A stretch of 50,562 bases of DNA, taken from the NCBI GenBank assembly GCA_031273455.1, contig JAISRZ010000115.1:1-50562 (forward strand), in the 5' to 3' direction. Source of the stretch: Deltaproteobacteria bacterium. Its GTDB lineage: Bacteria > Desulfobacterota > Desulfarculia > Adiutricales > Adiutricaceae. Numbering within the stretch: the stretch's first letter is position 1; every line of letters starts with the position of its first letter. This document shows positions 28,916-36,359 of the stretch, one piece after another. A program made the translations under genes and the position numbers. The notes under the pieces are model-generated. The model was not told where the DNA came from. It saw only the letters and a program-made list of their open reading frames with translations, and ran no database searches.

Positions 28916-29266
28916 ATTTAGATATAAAATTATCATAAATTTTATTTCTATTATATTGTTTATTCTTTAAACATTTTTTTATACATTTGCGGTTTTGTTT
29001 GTGTGTTGCGCGGCTTTAATATGTTTATATTAAGATAAAATAAGATGAAAACTTAAAATTTATTAAATATATATTTTTTTAAATAAGACATTATCGTCTT
29101 AAAGACTAAACTTTAAAGGGCCATAAGCTCTAGCGGCCCAACGGTCGGGCTATGAGGACCAGAAGTTTTTTTTAGCCTTAAAGGTCAGCCCCAAAATTGT
29201 CAAAAACCCCTTGCCAATTAGCCGGTAAAAGACTATATTGTCTAATCCTTTAGGGACTTTTTTCGT
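28916..29266. other. AT-rich spacer before tRNA-Pro
   Basis: No coding capacity on either strand. 28920-29100 is extremely AT-rich. 29100-29266 is more GC-rich and carries the tRNA promoter. Nothing else is recognised. Confidence 0.5.
29211..29239 (+). promoter_or_regulatory. Promoter of tRNA-Pro
   Basis: TTGCCA at 29211-29216, 17-nt spacer, TATATT at 29234-29239. Predicted initiation around 29246, about 20 nt before the tRNA 5' end. Confidence 0.7.
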
Positions 29267-29343
29267 CGGGACATAGCTCAGTCTGGTAGAGCACTGCGTT
29301 CGGGACGCAGGGGCCGCTGGTTCAAATCCAGTTGTCCCGACCA
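29267..29343 (+). tRNA. tRNA-Pro, anticodon CGG
   Basis: A 77-nt cloverleaf with encoded CCA. The acceptor CGGGACA (29267-29273) pairs with TGTCCCG (29333-29339). The anticodon stem CTGCG/CGCAG (29294-29298, 29306-29310) encloses loop TTCGGGA with anticodon CGG at 29301-29303, reading CCG. GGTTCAAATCC forms the T arm. C1 fits bacterial tRNA-Pro identity. T-rich sequence follows directly. tRNA genes are common integration sites, and the AT-rich vapBC island abuts its 5' side. Confidence 0.96.
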
Positions 29344-29447
29344 TTTTTTTTCGAGCCCTAAATAGACCAATCTTTCTTCGCTTATTCCCTGGACAATTAG
29401 CCGATATCCCCTTAAAACGCGCGACCTAGCTTAACTTGGAGAGGTTT

Positions 29448-30470
29448 ATGGCCGAAGAACCCCAAAACGGGCCCGTTAAGAGCCATTGGAAAAAGATAAG
29501 CCTGGTCGGGGCCGGGGTTTTAGTTTTTTTATTTATGGTGATTTTTATCGCCAATTACCGGTTCCCCTCTTTCTTTGACCCGCCGAGCCCCCCTAATAAC
29601 CAAAACATCCCGGGTTGGGTTTTTACGACCACCATCATCGACCTGGGCGACCAGATGTTTAGTAATTGGCTCCCCAACGATATCATTTGGCCCACGGCTT
29701 TTATGGACAACCGGCCCAACTACCAGTTAGGCGAGCTCAAAGCCTTAACCTACACGGTCTTAAGCTTAAAAGAGAACCTCTCCCGGTTACGATCCTCGGA
29801 CGCCATGGACAATAACTGCTCCGAGGCTTACTCCCTTTTAAATAACGATCCCTTAAAATGGATCTTCCCCAGCGCCGAGTCCCGCTTTGAAAAAGCTATC
29901 GTCTACTTACAGGACTATCGCCAAAAACTGGAGGCTAACCAGGCCCGCTTTAGCCCCCGGGCCGATAACCTTTCCGAGCTTTTACGGTATTACGTCTCCT
30001 TACTGGGGACCTTAAACGCGGCCCTAGCCAACGCCCCCGGAGGGTTACGCTTAAAGCAGGTCAGCCGCTTAACCCCGCCGCCGCCCGCCCCGGCCCCCGC
30101 CAACGTTACGGCCATCAACGCCACCAACGCCACCGCCCCTAGCCCCCCAGCGGCCCCGTTGGAACTGGAAAAAGCCACCCCCTACTCGGAAGTGGATGAC
30201 CATTTTTATGAGGCCCAAGGCGCGGCTTACGTTTTACGGGAGATGATGGCGGCCATTCGGGTGGATTTTCGGGAAATCTTGGAGGTTAAAAAGGCCACGG
30301 AAATCGTCGATGACATTATCCTGACCTTGGACCAGTCCCAGTTTGAGCCCATCATAGTCTTAAACGGCGATATTGGCTCCATTACGGCCAACCATTCCAT
30401 GGAGCTCCACTCCATCTTGGAAAACTCCCGGCAAAAGATTAATAACCTTATGGAAATGATTAGCCAGTAA
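29448..30470 (+). CDS. DUF2333 family membrane-anchored protein
   Basis: 340 aa from ATG 29448, with GGAGAGG just upstream; the in-frame TTG at 29436 overlaps that site. One membrane segment at about residues 21-41 (ISLVGAGVLVFLFMVIFIA), then a periplasmic or outward domain. WPTAFMDNRPNYQLGELKAL, PSAESRFEKAIVYLQDYRQKL and SPRADNLSELLRYYVSLLG match what I know of DUF2333, an uncharacterised proteobacterial family. An Ala/Pro linker of about 45 residues (about 207-250) interrupts it before a helical C terminus. Function unknown. Stands alone downstream of the tRNA. Confidence 0.72.
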   Translation: MAEEPQNGPVKSHWKKISLVGAGVLVFLFMVIFIANYRFPSFFDPPSPPNNQNIPGWVFTTTIIDLGDQMFSNWLPNDIIWPTAFMDNRPNYQLGELKALTYTVLSLKENLSRLRSSDAMDNNCSEAYSLLNNDPLKWIFPSAESRFEKAIVYLQDYRQKLEANQARFSPRADNLSELLRYYVSLLGTLNAALANAPGGLRLKQVSRLTPPPPAPAPANVTAINATNATAPSPPAAPLELEKATPYSEVDDHFYEAQGAAYVLREMMAAIRVDFREILEVKKATEIVDDIILTLDQSQFEPIIVLNGDIGSITANHSMELHSILENSRQKINNLMEMISQ

Positions 30471-30728
30471 AGACCCGGCAAATTTGTCCGCTAAATTTAA
30501 GCTTTTTAGCCCTCGGAAAACCTGGTTCACTCCCGGGAGCGCCTAATGGCTATTTTTCTTTAAGAGTTAAATTATCGATTAAAAACAACTACTTACCTAA
30601 AAATCGCTCAGGTTTTTTAGAACTCCAAAAGTTTATTCGCCCCGCTCTTTATTGGCCTCATATTTGCTACGTTACTCGTAGCCAGGCCTCTAGCGGCTGG
30701 TCGCGGATCAACCTTTTGGAGTTTTTTT

Positions 30729-31199
30729 ATGAAAATAGACGCTAAAGAAGCTTATAATGTTTTTTTAAGGCCCCAAGAGGCCCAAAATCAGTCCGCTAAG
30801 ACGACCAACGGGATTGATTTCGCCTCCTTTTTAAATCAGTCCGCCCCCAGCTCCAGCTCGAAGGACTTAGGCCTAATTAACCTCCCCCAGGTGGATATCA
30901 TTGGCCAACTTCAAGTCAATCAAGCCGCGAAGGCGGAAAGCTCCTCGCCTTACGGGGCCGCCGAGGACATTGAGGCCATTTTAAACCTCCTGGACGATTA
31001 CTCCCAAGCTCTCGCCAACCCCCAGAACACCTTAAAAGATCTGGCCCCTATGGCCGATGACTTGGGGTTAATGGCCCAAGAGCTCGGCCAAAGCAGCCAA
31101 ACTTTAAGCGCGAGCGATCCTCTGAAGGCCCTGTCCCAGGATACGGCCCAAGTGGCCATGGTTGAGGCCTTAAAGTTTAAACGCGGCGATTATCTCTAA
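30729..31199 (+). CDS. Uncharacterised small soluble protein
   Basis: 156 aa, ATG 30729 with TTTGGAG upstream. No signal peptide or membrane segment. A polar Ser/Gln-rich N-terminal third is followed by a helical region (EDIEAILNLLDDYSQALANPQNTLKDLAPMADDLGLMAQELGQ) and a C terminus ending KFKRGDYL. Codon use matches the neighbouring GC-rich genes, so it is a genuine gene. I do not recognise a family. The disordered-then-helical layout resembles export chaperones or flagellar accessory proteins, but that is speculation. Confidence 0.6.
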   Translation: MKIDAKEAYNVFLRPQEAQNQSAKTTNGIDFASFLNQSAPSSSSKDLGLINLPQVDIIGQLQVNQAAKAESSSPYGAAEDIEAILNLLDDYSQALANPQNTLKDLAPMADDLGLMAQELGQSSQTLSASDPLKALSQDTAQVAMVEALKFKRGDYL

Positions 31200-31217
31200 G
31201 CCTTATGGGGCGCCCCT

Positions 31218-31535
31218 ATGATTGAGACCGCCTACAACCCCTTAGGGCTTTTGGGCCCTCTTAATCCCCGGCCCGAGTACCGACCGCCGGAAAAGAAGGA
31301 GGATCCGTCCCCGGGCGCGTCCTCCTCCAGCGGCCAGGAAACCCAAAGACAAAGCCAAGCCACCCCAGTCGAGGCCGCTAAACTTCGCCCGGAAAAAGGT
31401 CTAAACCTAGCCGGGGCCAAGGCCTTAACGGCCTCGGTCACCGAGGCCATTAGCCAATTAAAGCCGGAGGCCGTCAATACTGGCCCCCATCGCCTCAATC
31501 CCTACTGGGGCCTATATGGGTCCAGGTACGTCTAA
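31218..31535 (+). CDS. Uncharacterised Pro/Ser-rich protein
   Basis: 105 aa, starting 18 nt after the previous gene and probably co-transcribed. Low-complexity and likely disordered: Pro-rich N terminus (PRPEYRPPEKKEDPSPG), Ser/Gln-rich middle, a short helix (AKALTASVTEAISQLK) and an aromatic C terminus (NPYWGLYGSRYV). No recognised domain. Its GC-rich codon use argues for a real gene, but confidence is limited. Confidence 0.45.
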   Translation: MIETAYNPLGLLGPLNPRPEYRPPEKKEDPSPGASSSSGQETQRQSQATPVEAAKLRPEKGLNLAGAKALTASVTEAISQLKPEAVNTGPHRLNPYWGLYGSRYV

Positions 31536-32106
31536 AAACGGCCCCCTAGAGCTTTTACGTGACCTTATTAGCCGTTAGTTTTGGCCCCACCCGGACCTTT
31601 GGCTTAACCCCGGGGTTTAGCGGCTCTTCCCCTCTCCCTTAACTTCTTTTTCCATCCCCGTCTAGCCCTTAACCTTACGCCATTTTTTAAAGATATGGCC
31701 CCCCATTCCTGGTTCATTTTCTCACTCGACTAGGTAACAAGTTGGCCCCTCTCCAGTAGTCGCGTTTAAATATATTTTTAGCTCTTTCACCTAAACTATG
31801 GACTTTTAGGATCTTTTAGCCTATCTTAAGACCACGGTTAAAGGGCTTGGCCTCTTAAAATAATTGATTAAACGTTCCGAGGGGAGTATGCTAACCCTAA
31901 CGTTAGTAGAGGAGCTAACTAAAATTAGCTAAAAATAACGTTAACAATTATTGTTTTAAATTAACCTGCCTATTTTAAAAAAATATATATTTTTAATTAG
32001 TCGTAAGCGGCCTTTAGGTTATGATCTAAAAATTAGACCGCTTAAGGCTCGGGTCTTAGAGCCTTTGCGCTTTTGGATCCGGGGACAAAGGTAGATATTT
32101 AGCTTT
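31536..32106. other. Gene-free spacer
   Basis: 571 nt with no open frame above about 25 codons that looks coding. It becomes AT-rich after 31700, with a short dispersed palindromic patch around 31885-31950 (AACGTTAG, TTAGCTAA, AACGTTAAC). No promoter stands out clearly. Confidence 0.5.
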
Positions 32107-33450
32107 ATGAGCGACACGATCCGCAAAGAGCTGGAAAAGTTAGCCCAAAATGGCGAGCACGCCCGGATCATCGCGAGAGTCGAACGGTTGGCGGAACAGG
32201 AAATCGATCTCGACATCTTAGAGCGATACGTCCGAGCCTTGTACCGTCAAGATAACTTCACGGGAGCTTTGGAAGTCTTAATGGCCCTGGGCGCGCGTTT
32301 CGCGGGGACGGCCAAGTGGAGCTTATTTCTGGGTCAGGCTTACTTCAACCTGGGCCGGGTTAAAGAAGCCCAAAAGGCTCTTTTAGAGGGCCAAAAGCTC
32401 GCCGAAAGCGACCCGAAAACCCTAGAGCTTATTAAGGGCTTATTAACCTCGCTGGGCCCGAACGTTTTGCGCGATTCCCTAGCCCCCACCCCGAACCGCC
32501 AGCGGCCCGCCTACTACCCCCATATTAAAGGGGCCCCCTATTTTGAAAACTTTGATTGGGACAGTTTTTGGGACTCCAGACTACTGGTTTCCTTAGCCGA
32601 GTTTGACGGCGACCCGCTGACTGAGGAGATGATCGTCGAAACTGAAAACGAACTGGCTTTTAAGTTGCCTGAAGGTTACAAGGCCTTTTTGCGGCGGAAA
32701 AATGGCGGGGTTCCCCGCTATAGGACCTTCCACCTGCCCCCGCCCCCCGAGCGCGAGGATAGCGCCCGCCAACTGGTGGGCCTTTTGGGCCTAGACAGTC
32801 GGCGTAAATACTCCCTTTTGGGTAGCCGGGGCTCCCGGTTTATGTACGCTAAGTATGGGTTTCCGCAAATCGGCCTCATTATTGGCCACTGTTTAGCCCC
32901 CGAGACCGAGGCTATCTACCTGGACTATAGCGACCGCGGGGCCAATGGGGAGCCCCACGTTTCTTACTGTAATTTGGCCACCCAAGAGTTGGTCTGGCTG
33001 GCCGGGGATTTTGAGAGCTTTATTATTAACTTAAGTCAGGCGGAGCCCCAAGGCCAACTGAGTCTGGACTGGGAAATAGAGCCCTACGAAGACTTTGTGG
33101 ATCTGGTGGAAAACGCCGGTAAATGCGTCATATTCTTCCATCCGCGGCGGTGGACCCCTTTACGGCTGTCTAAGCTAACCCGCAATTCCCGGGGCGGCGG
33201 CCCGGAACTGGATGGCCACAATTGGACGCTCTTTTTTCTAAGCTACTTGGAAAAATACGCCGAGGATTTAACGGTTGACTTAAAGAGCGACTCCACCGCC
33301 GCCTTTTGTCTTCTTTACTATGATCTGACCCCGGAAAACCAAGTTAAAGCCCGGCGGGTTTACGACATGATTCAGCGTCTTCTGCGTAACCCCAAAGAAG
33401 TCTTTTTGTTTCTCCGGTCGGACGGTCAGGATATTAAGTGGGCCAAGTGA
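32107..33450 (+). CDS. TPR and SUKH (SMI1/KNR4) domain protein
   Basis: 447 aa, cytoplasmic (no signal peptide or membrane segment). Residues 1-115 form a TPR-like helical repeat (ALYRQDNFTGALEVLMALG, SLFLGQAYFNLGRVKEAQKALLEG). Residues about 169-310 fit a SUKH/SMI1-KNR4 domain: LTEEMIVETENELAFKLPEGYKAFLRRKNGG, then EAIYLDYSDRGANGEPHVSY and DFESFIINL. The last about 135 residues are unrecognised. In bacteria SUKH proteins commonly act as immunity proteins against contact-dependent or polymorphic toxins. No toxin gene is adjacent, so the role here could be orphan immunity or something else. GC-rich codon use suggests a resident gene. Confidence 0.75.
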   Translation: MSDTIRKELEKLAQNGEHARIIARVERLAEQEIDLDILERYVRALYRQDNFTGALEVLMALGARFAGTAKWSLFLGQAYFNLGRVKEAQKALLEGQKLAESDPKTLELIKGLLTSLGPNVLRDSLAPTPNRQRPAYYPHIKGAPYFENFDWDSFWDSRLLVSLAEFDGDPLTEEMIVETENELAFKLPEGYKAFLRRKNGGVPRYRTFHLPPPPEREDSARQLVGLLGLDSRRKYSLLGSRGSRFMYAKYGFPQIGLIIGHCLAPETEAIYLDYSDRGANGEPHVSYCNLATQELVWLAGDFESFIINLSQAEPQGQLSLDWEIEPYEDFVDLVENAGKCVIFFHPRRWTPLRLSKLTRNSRGGGPELDGHNWTLFFLSYLEKYAEDLTVDLKSDSTAAFCLLYYDLTPENQVKARRVYDMIQRLLRNPKEVFLFLRSDGQDIKWAK

Positions 33451-33827
33451 CCTAAAAACGTTGGGGCCAAAGCTATCGCGTAGCTTATTCGGCAGCGAAA
33501 AGCGCCTACCCATCAGGGTGGAGGGCCTACGCGTGGCCTCATCGGAGGCGCGTTTACCACATCTGGTAATAGTTCCATTTTTATGAGTTAATTGTTGGCT
33601 GATAAAAGGTTATAATGGAGGCGCGAGTTTGAGTGACTGACAAGAGATCGCGTTGGCCTATGGGCGTAGCTTTTGGATTTTCTAGATTTTATGCCCGGCG
33701 AACGACCAACAACCCTGATACAAATGATCAAAAGATTAAATATTAAAAAGATTGAAGTATTTTTAAAATGGCGGTATAATTAATTTTAATTATTAGTATA
33801 TTTAGCGCTATATATTTAACGTGATTT
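33451..33827. other. Spacer before the accessory region
   Basis: 377 nt without a gene. Base composition shifts from GC-rich to AT-rich at about 33560. A TATAAT hexamer at 33611-33616 lacks a well-spaced -35. The bases after it (GGAGGCGCGAGTTT) resemble those after the orphan promoter at 27851 (TAGAGGCGGTTT), perhaps a shared promoter-proximal element. Confidence 0.4.
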
Positions 33828-34181
33828 ATGATATATACAATAGAACAAATTAAAGAACTTGTTGAGCCAATCGCCATCAAATATAAATTGAAAGCTGTTT
33901 GGATTTTTGGTTCTTACGCCCGTGGCGCGGCTACTGAAGAAAGTGATGTTGACATTTTAATTGATAAAACTGATTCAATTTTAGTTAATTTATACGATTT
34001 TTATAGGATTAACGTAGAACTAGACGAATTACTTAAGATAAAAGTTGATTTAATTTCAACTGAAGCACTATATATTCATCAACATTTACAAAAAATTTCT
34101 CAATTTGTTCAAGCAGTTACTAAAGAAAGAAAATTAATTTATGATAGAGAAAGACAACCAACCAGCGAAAGATTCGGATAA
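33828..34181 (+). CDS. MNT-type minimal nucleotidyltransferase
   Basis: 117 aa. The nucleotidyltransferase motif is complete: GSYARG at residues 28-33, Asp40 and Asp42 (SDVDILID), and third Asp74 (IKVDLIS). Such proteins are antitoxins of HEPN/MNT pairs, acting by AMPylating the HEPN toxin. Here no HEPN gene follows. The last 40 nt overlap the IS66 transposase frame, so the natural stop has probably been replaced and the final residues (after about LIYDRE) come from element sequence. Very AT-rich, unlike the housekeeping genes, so probably acquired. Confidence 0.78.
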   Translation: MIYTIEQIKELVEPIAIKYKLKAVWIFGSYARGAATEESDVDILIDKTDSILVNLYDFYRINVELDELLKIKVDLISTEALYIHQHLQKISQFVQAVTKERKLIYDRERQPTSERFG

Positions 34182-35610
34182 TTCTTCTCCGCCCCCGTCC
34201 AAAGGCCGATATCCCAAAAGGAAACCTGAACTTGACGAAAATGGGAACCCCATCAAAGGTAAACCCGGGGCCAAGAAAGGGCACCAAGCCTTTCACCGGA
34301 AAAAGGCTAACTCCAAAAATACGGACTCCGCGGACCAGCCTCTCGAACTGACTGGTCAAGATATTCCGACAGAAGAGGTTGAAATCCGCCCTGATTTCTC
34401 GGATTGCCCCGAGTGTGGCGCCAAATTGGTCCACTCTAAGGGCCGGGACCACCACTTTGAGCAGATCGAATTAGTTGATAACCCTCTGCTCCGGAAAAAC
34501 TATACTTCTGAAGCCTATCGGTGTCCTGATTGCGGTAAAATCCATTATGGCCAAAAACCAGCTACCTTGGCTACCGGTCTACTCGGCCCTAAGCTTATAG
34601 CTTGGCTGGGATTTATCAAAGGTGGGTGGCGTATAAGCGTTACCGGCATCCAGAAGATTTTGGCCACCTTCGGTTTGAGCGTCTCCCGCGGCTACATCAG
34701 TGAAACCCTGGATAAATGCGCCGATTCTTTGGGACCGGCTTATAACGATCTAAAGGAGGCCCTTCCCAGCCAAAAGAAATTGAGCGTCGATGAGACTTTA
34801 CATCGCGAAAATGGGAATCGCTTATGGACCTGGGTTTTCCGGGCCGAAACATTCGCTTTCTTCGCTATAAAAGAGGATCGGTCGGCGGATGTCCTTGTAG
34901 AGTGTCTAACCAAAGACTTTAATGGGCTTATCAGTCGCGCTTACTTTTCAGCGTCCAGAAAACCGCTTAGGTTGTTCCCATTCTTAAAAACTCAGTTCTA
35001 TCAGAGCTATCTTCGGCGTGATTTAAAATTTTTAGCTGACCACTTAGAAGATCTGGAGTTACGCGAATATGGAGCTAAACTAGTGACTCTATTAAACGAA
35101 TTGTTCGCGAAAAATAGGCTGTGGCGACAACTTCGGAGGCCTAGAAATCTTAACGACTCCCATGGCCCTGATTTCGAAGGCGAGGATCTTGAAGGCGAGG
35201 ACCGGGAAGCCAAGGCTAAGACGCTCCTGGAAGAGATGAGAGATCTCGCCGTACGGTTAAAGGCCGCCGCCCTGGATTGTCCTAACAAAAAGAAAGCTAA
35301 AAACATCGCCAAGAGGTTCTTGGACTGGCTAGACGATTTTTACTTCAAGTTTTTGACCAACGCTGGGGTAGCTATCGACTTGGGGCCAACTAATAATGTC
35401 GAACAAGCGGTGAGGTTAGTGGTTATGGATCTCCAAGTAACCCAAGGGACCAGAAGCCTTAAGGGTCGAATCCGTTCCGAAAGGCTCTGGACAGTCATCG
35501 CCTCCTGCGCTATACAACTCAGATCACCCTTTGAGTTTATTAAAGACTCGGTTAGGGCCCATTACTGTCAAGACAGAGAGTATCCCTCCTTACTAGAAAA
35601 AGATAAGTAA
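34141..35610 (+). CDS. IS66-family transposase, probably inactive
   Basis: 489 aa. N-terminal basic KGKPGAKKGHQ region, zinc ribbon CPECGAKL and CPDCGKIHYG, then the DDE domain: first Asp217 (SVDETLHRENG) and the C-terminal TNNVEQAVRLVV with Glu421, followed by GTRSLKGRIRSERLWTVIASC. The second Asp is expected within residues 261-275, but that stretch (LISRAYFSASRKP) has none; Ala267 sits where related transposases have Asp. The start overlaps the MNT gene. I could not identify terminal inverted repeats or a target duplication. No TnpB/IS66 Orf2 partner is visible. Confidence 0.8.
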   Translation: MIEKDNQPAKDSDNSSPPPSKGRYPKRKPELDENGNPIKGKPGAKKGHQAFHRKKANSKNTDSADQPLELTGQDIPTEEVEIRPDFSDCPECGAKLVHSKGRDHHFEQIELVDNPLLRKNYTSEAYRCPDCGKIHYGQKPATLATGLLGPKLIAWLGFIKGGWRISVTGIQKILATFGLSVSRGYISETLDKCADSLGPAYNDLKEALPSQKKLSVDETLHRENGNRLWTWVFRAETFAFFAIKEDRSADVLVECLTKDFNGLISRAYFSASRKPLRLFPFLKTQFYQSYLRRDLKFLADHLEDLELREYGAKLVTLLNELFAKNRLWRQLRRPRNLNDSHGPDFEGEDLEGEDREAKAKTLLEEMRDLAVRLKAAALDCPNKKKAKNIAKRFLDWLDDFYFKFLTNAGVAIDLGPTNNVEQAVRLVVMDLQVTQGTRSLKGRIRSERLWTVIASCAIQLRSPFEFIKDSVRAHYCQDREYPSLLEKDK

Positions 35611-36234
35611 GTGGGGGAGAGGAGTAAAGTCCCCATTGTTATGATCACCGCCTATAACCGGGACGAGGTCTTACTGATCTCTAGAAAGCTAGGGGTCAGA
35701 AAGGTCTTGGATAAACCCATTTCCGCCTTGAGGCTCCATGACACCTTATAAGATCTGTTCGGTCGAATGGCCGCCAAAGACGCCCAGAGCGGCATGGATC
35801 AGGCGAAAGAGTCTATTAAAGACGTGGTCGGCGCGAGGATCCTCTTGGTGGAGGACAATGACATGAACCAGCTGGTGGCCAGCCGGATCCTAGGGAACGC
35901 CGGCTTTTTGGTGACCATCGCCGGGAATGGCGCGATTGGGGTGGATATGGTTAAAAACGAGGAGCCCTTTGATCTGGCGCTCATGAACATCCAGATACCC
36001 GTTATGGATGGCGTCACCGCCACCCGCCAGATTAGGGAACTGGGGTTTAAGGACCTACCCATCGTGGCCATAACGGCTCACGCTATGTCCAGTGACCGGG
36101 AGTTAAGCTTAAACGCCGGCATGAACGATCACATTAACAAACCCATTAACGCGCAAGAGCTTTTTTTAACTCTGGCCAAGTGGATCCAGCCTAAAAACGT
36201 GGCGAAAAGCGAGAGTTCCGGTCAGACGAGCTAG
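35611..36234 (+). pseudogene. Hybrid histidine kinase fragment: end of REC1 plus REC2
   Basis: Directly after the transposase stop and in the same frame, 35626-35750 encodes KVPIVMITAYNRDEVLL and VRKVLDKPISALRLHDTL, the second half of a receiver domain. A TAA codon at about 35751 stands where Tyr or similar is expected. From ATG 35767 a second receiver follows (RILLVEDNDMNQLVASRILGNAGFLVTI, LALMNIQIPVMDGVTATRQIRELG, ITAHAMSSDRELSLNAGMNDHINKPI). Its phospho-acceptor Asp is replaced (LALMNIQIP instead of LVLMDIQMP), so it cannot be phosphorylated normally. The kinase part is missing here. It complements the fragment at 40191-40700. Confidence 0.85.
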
Positions 36235-36359
36235 AAGCGGACGGGGGCTTAAAGCGATATCCTTAGTTGTTCGAGCTAAACGAGGACGGGGCTAAAAGCG
36301 ATTGCCCCAGTCAGCCAAACTAAACGCGGGTAACGAGTCTGGCCAATAATCCCTTTCAG

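Noticed and set aside
29150-29344. 64-codon frame on - starting MVGTTGFEPAAPASRT
   Set aside because: It is the antisense of tRNA-Pro; this peptide is a well-known spurious translation of tRNA genes.
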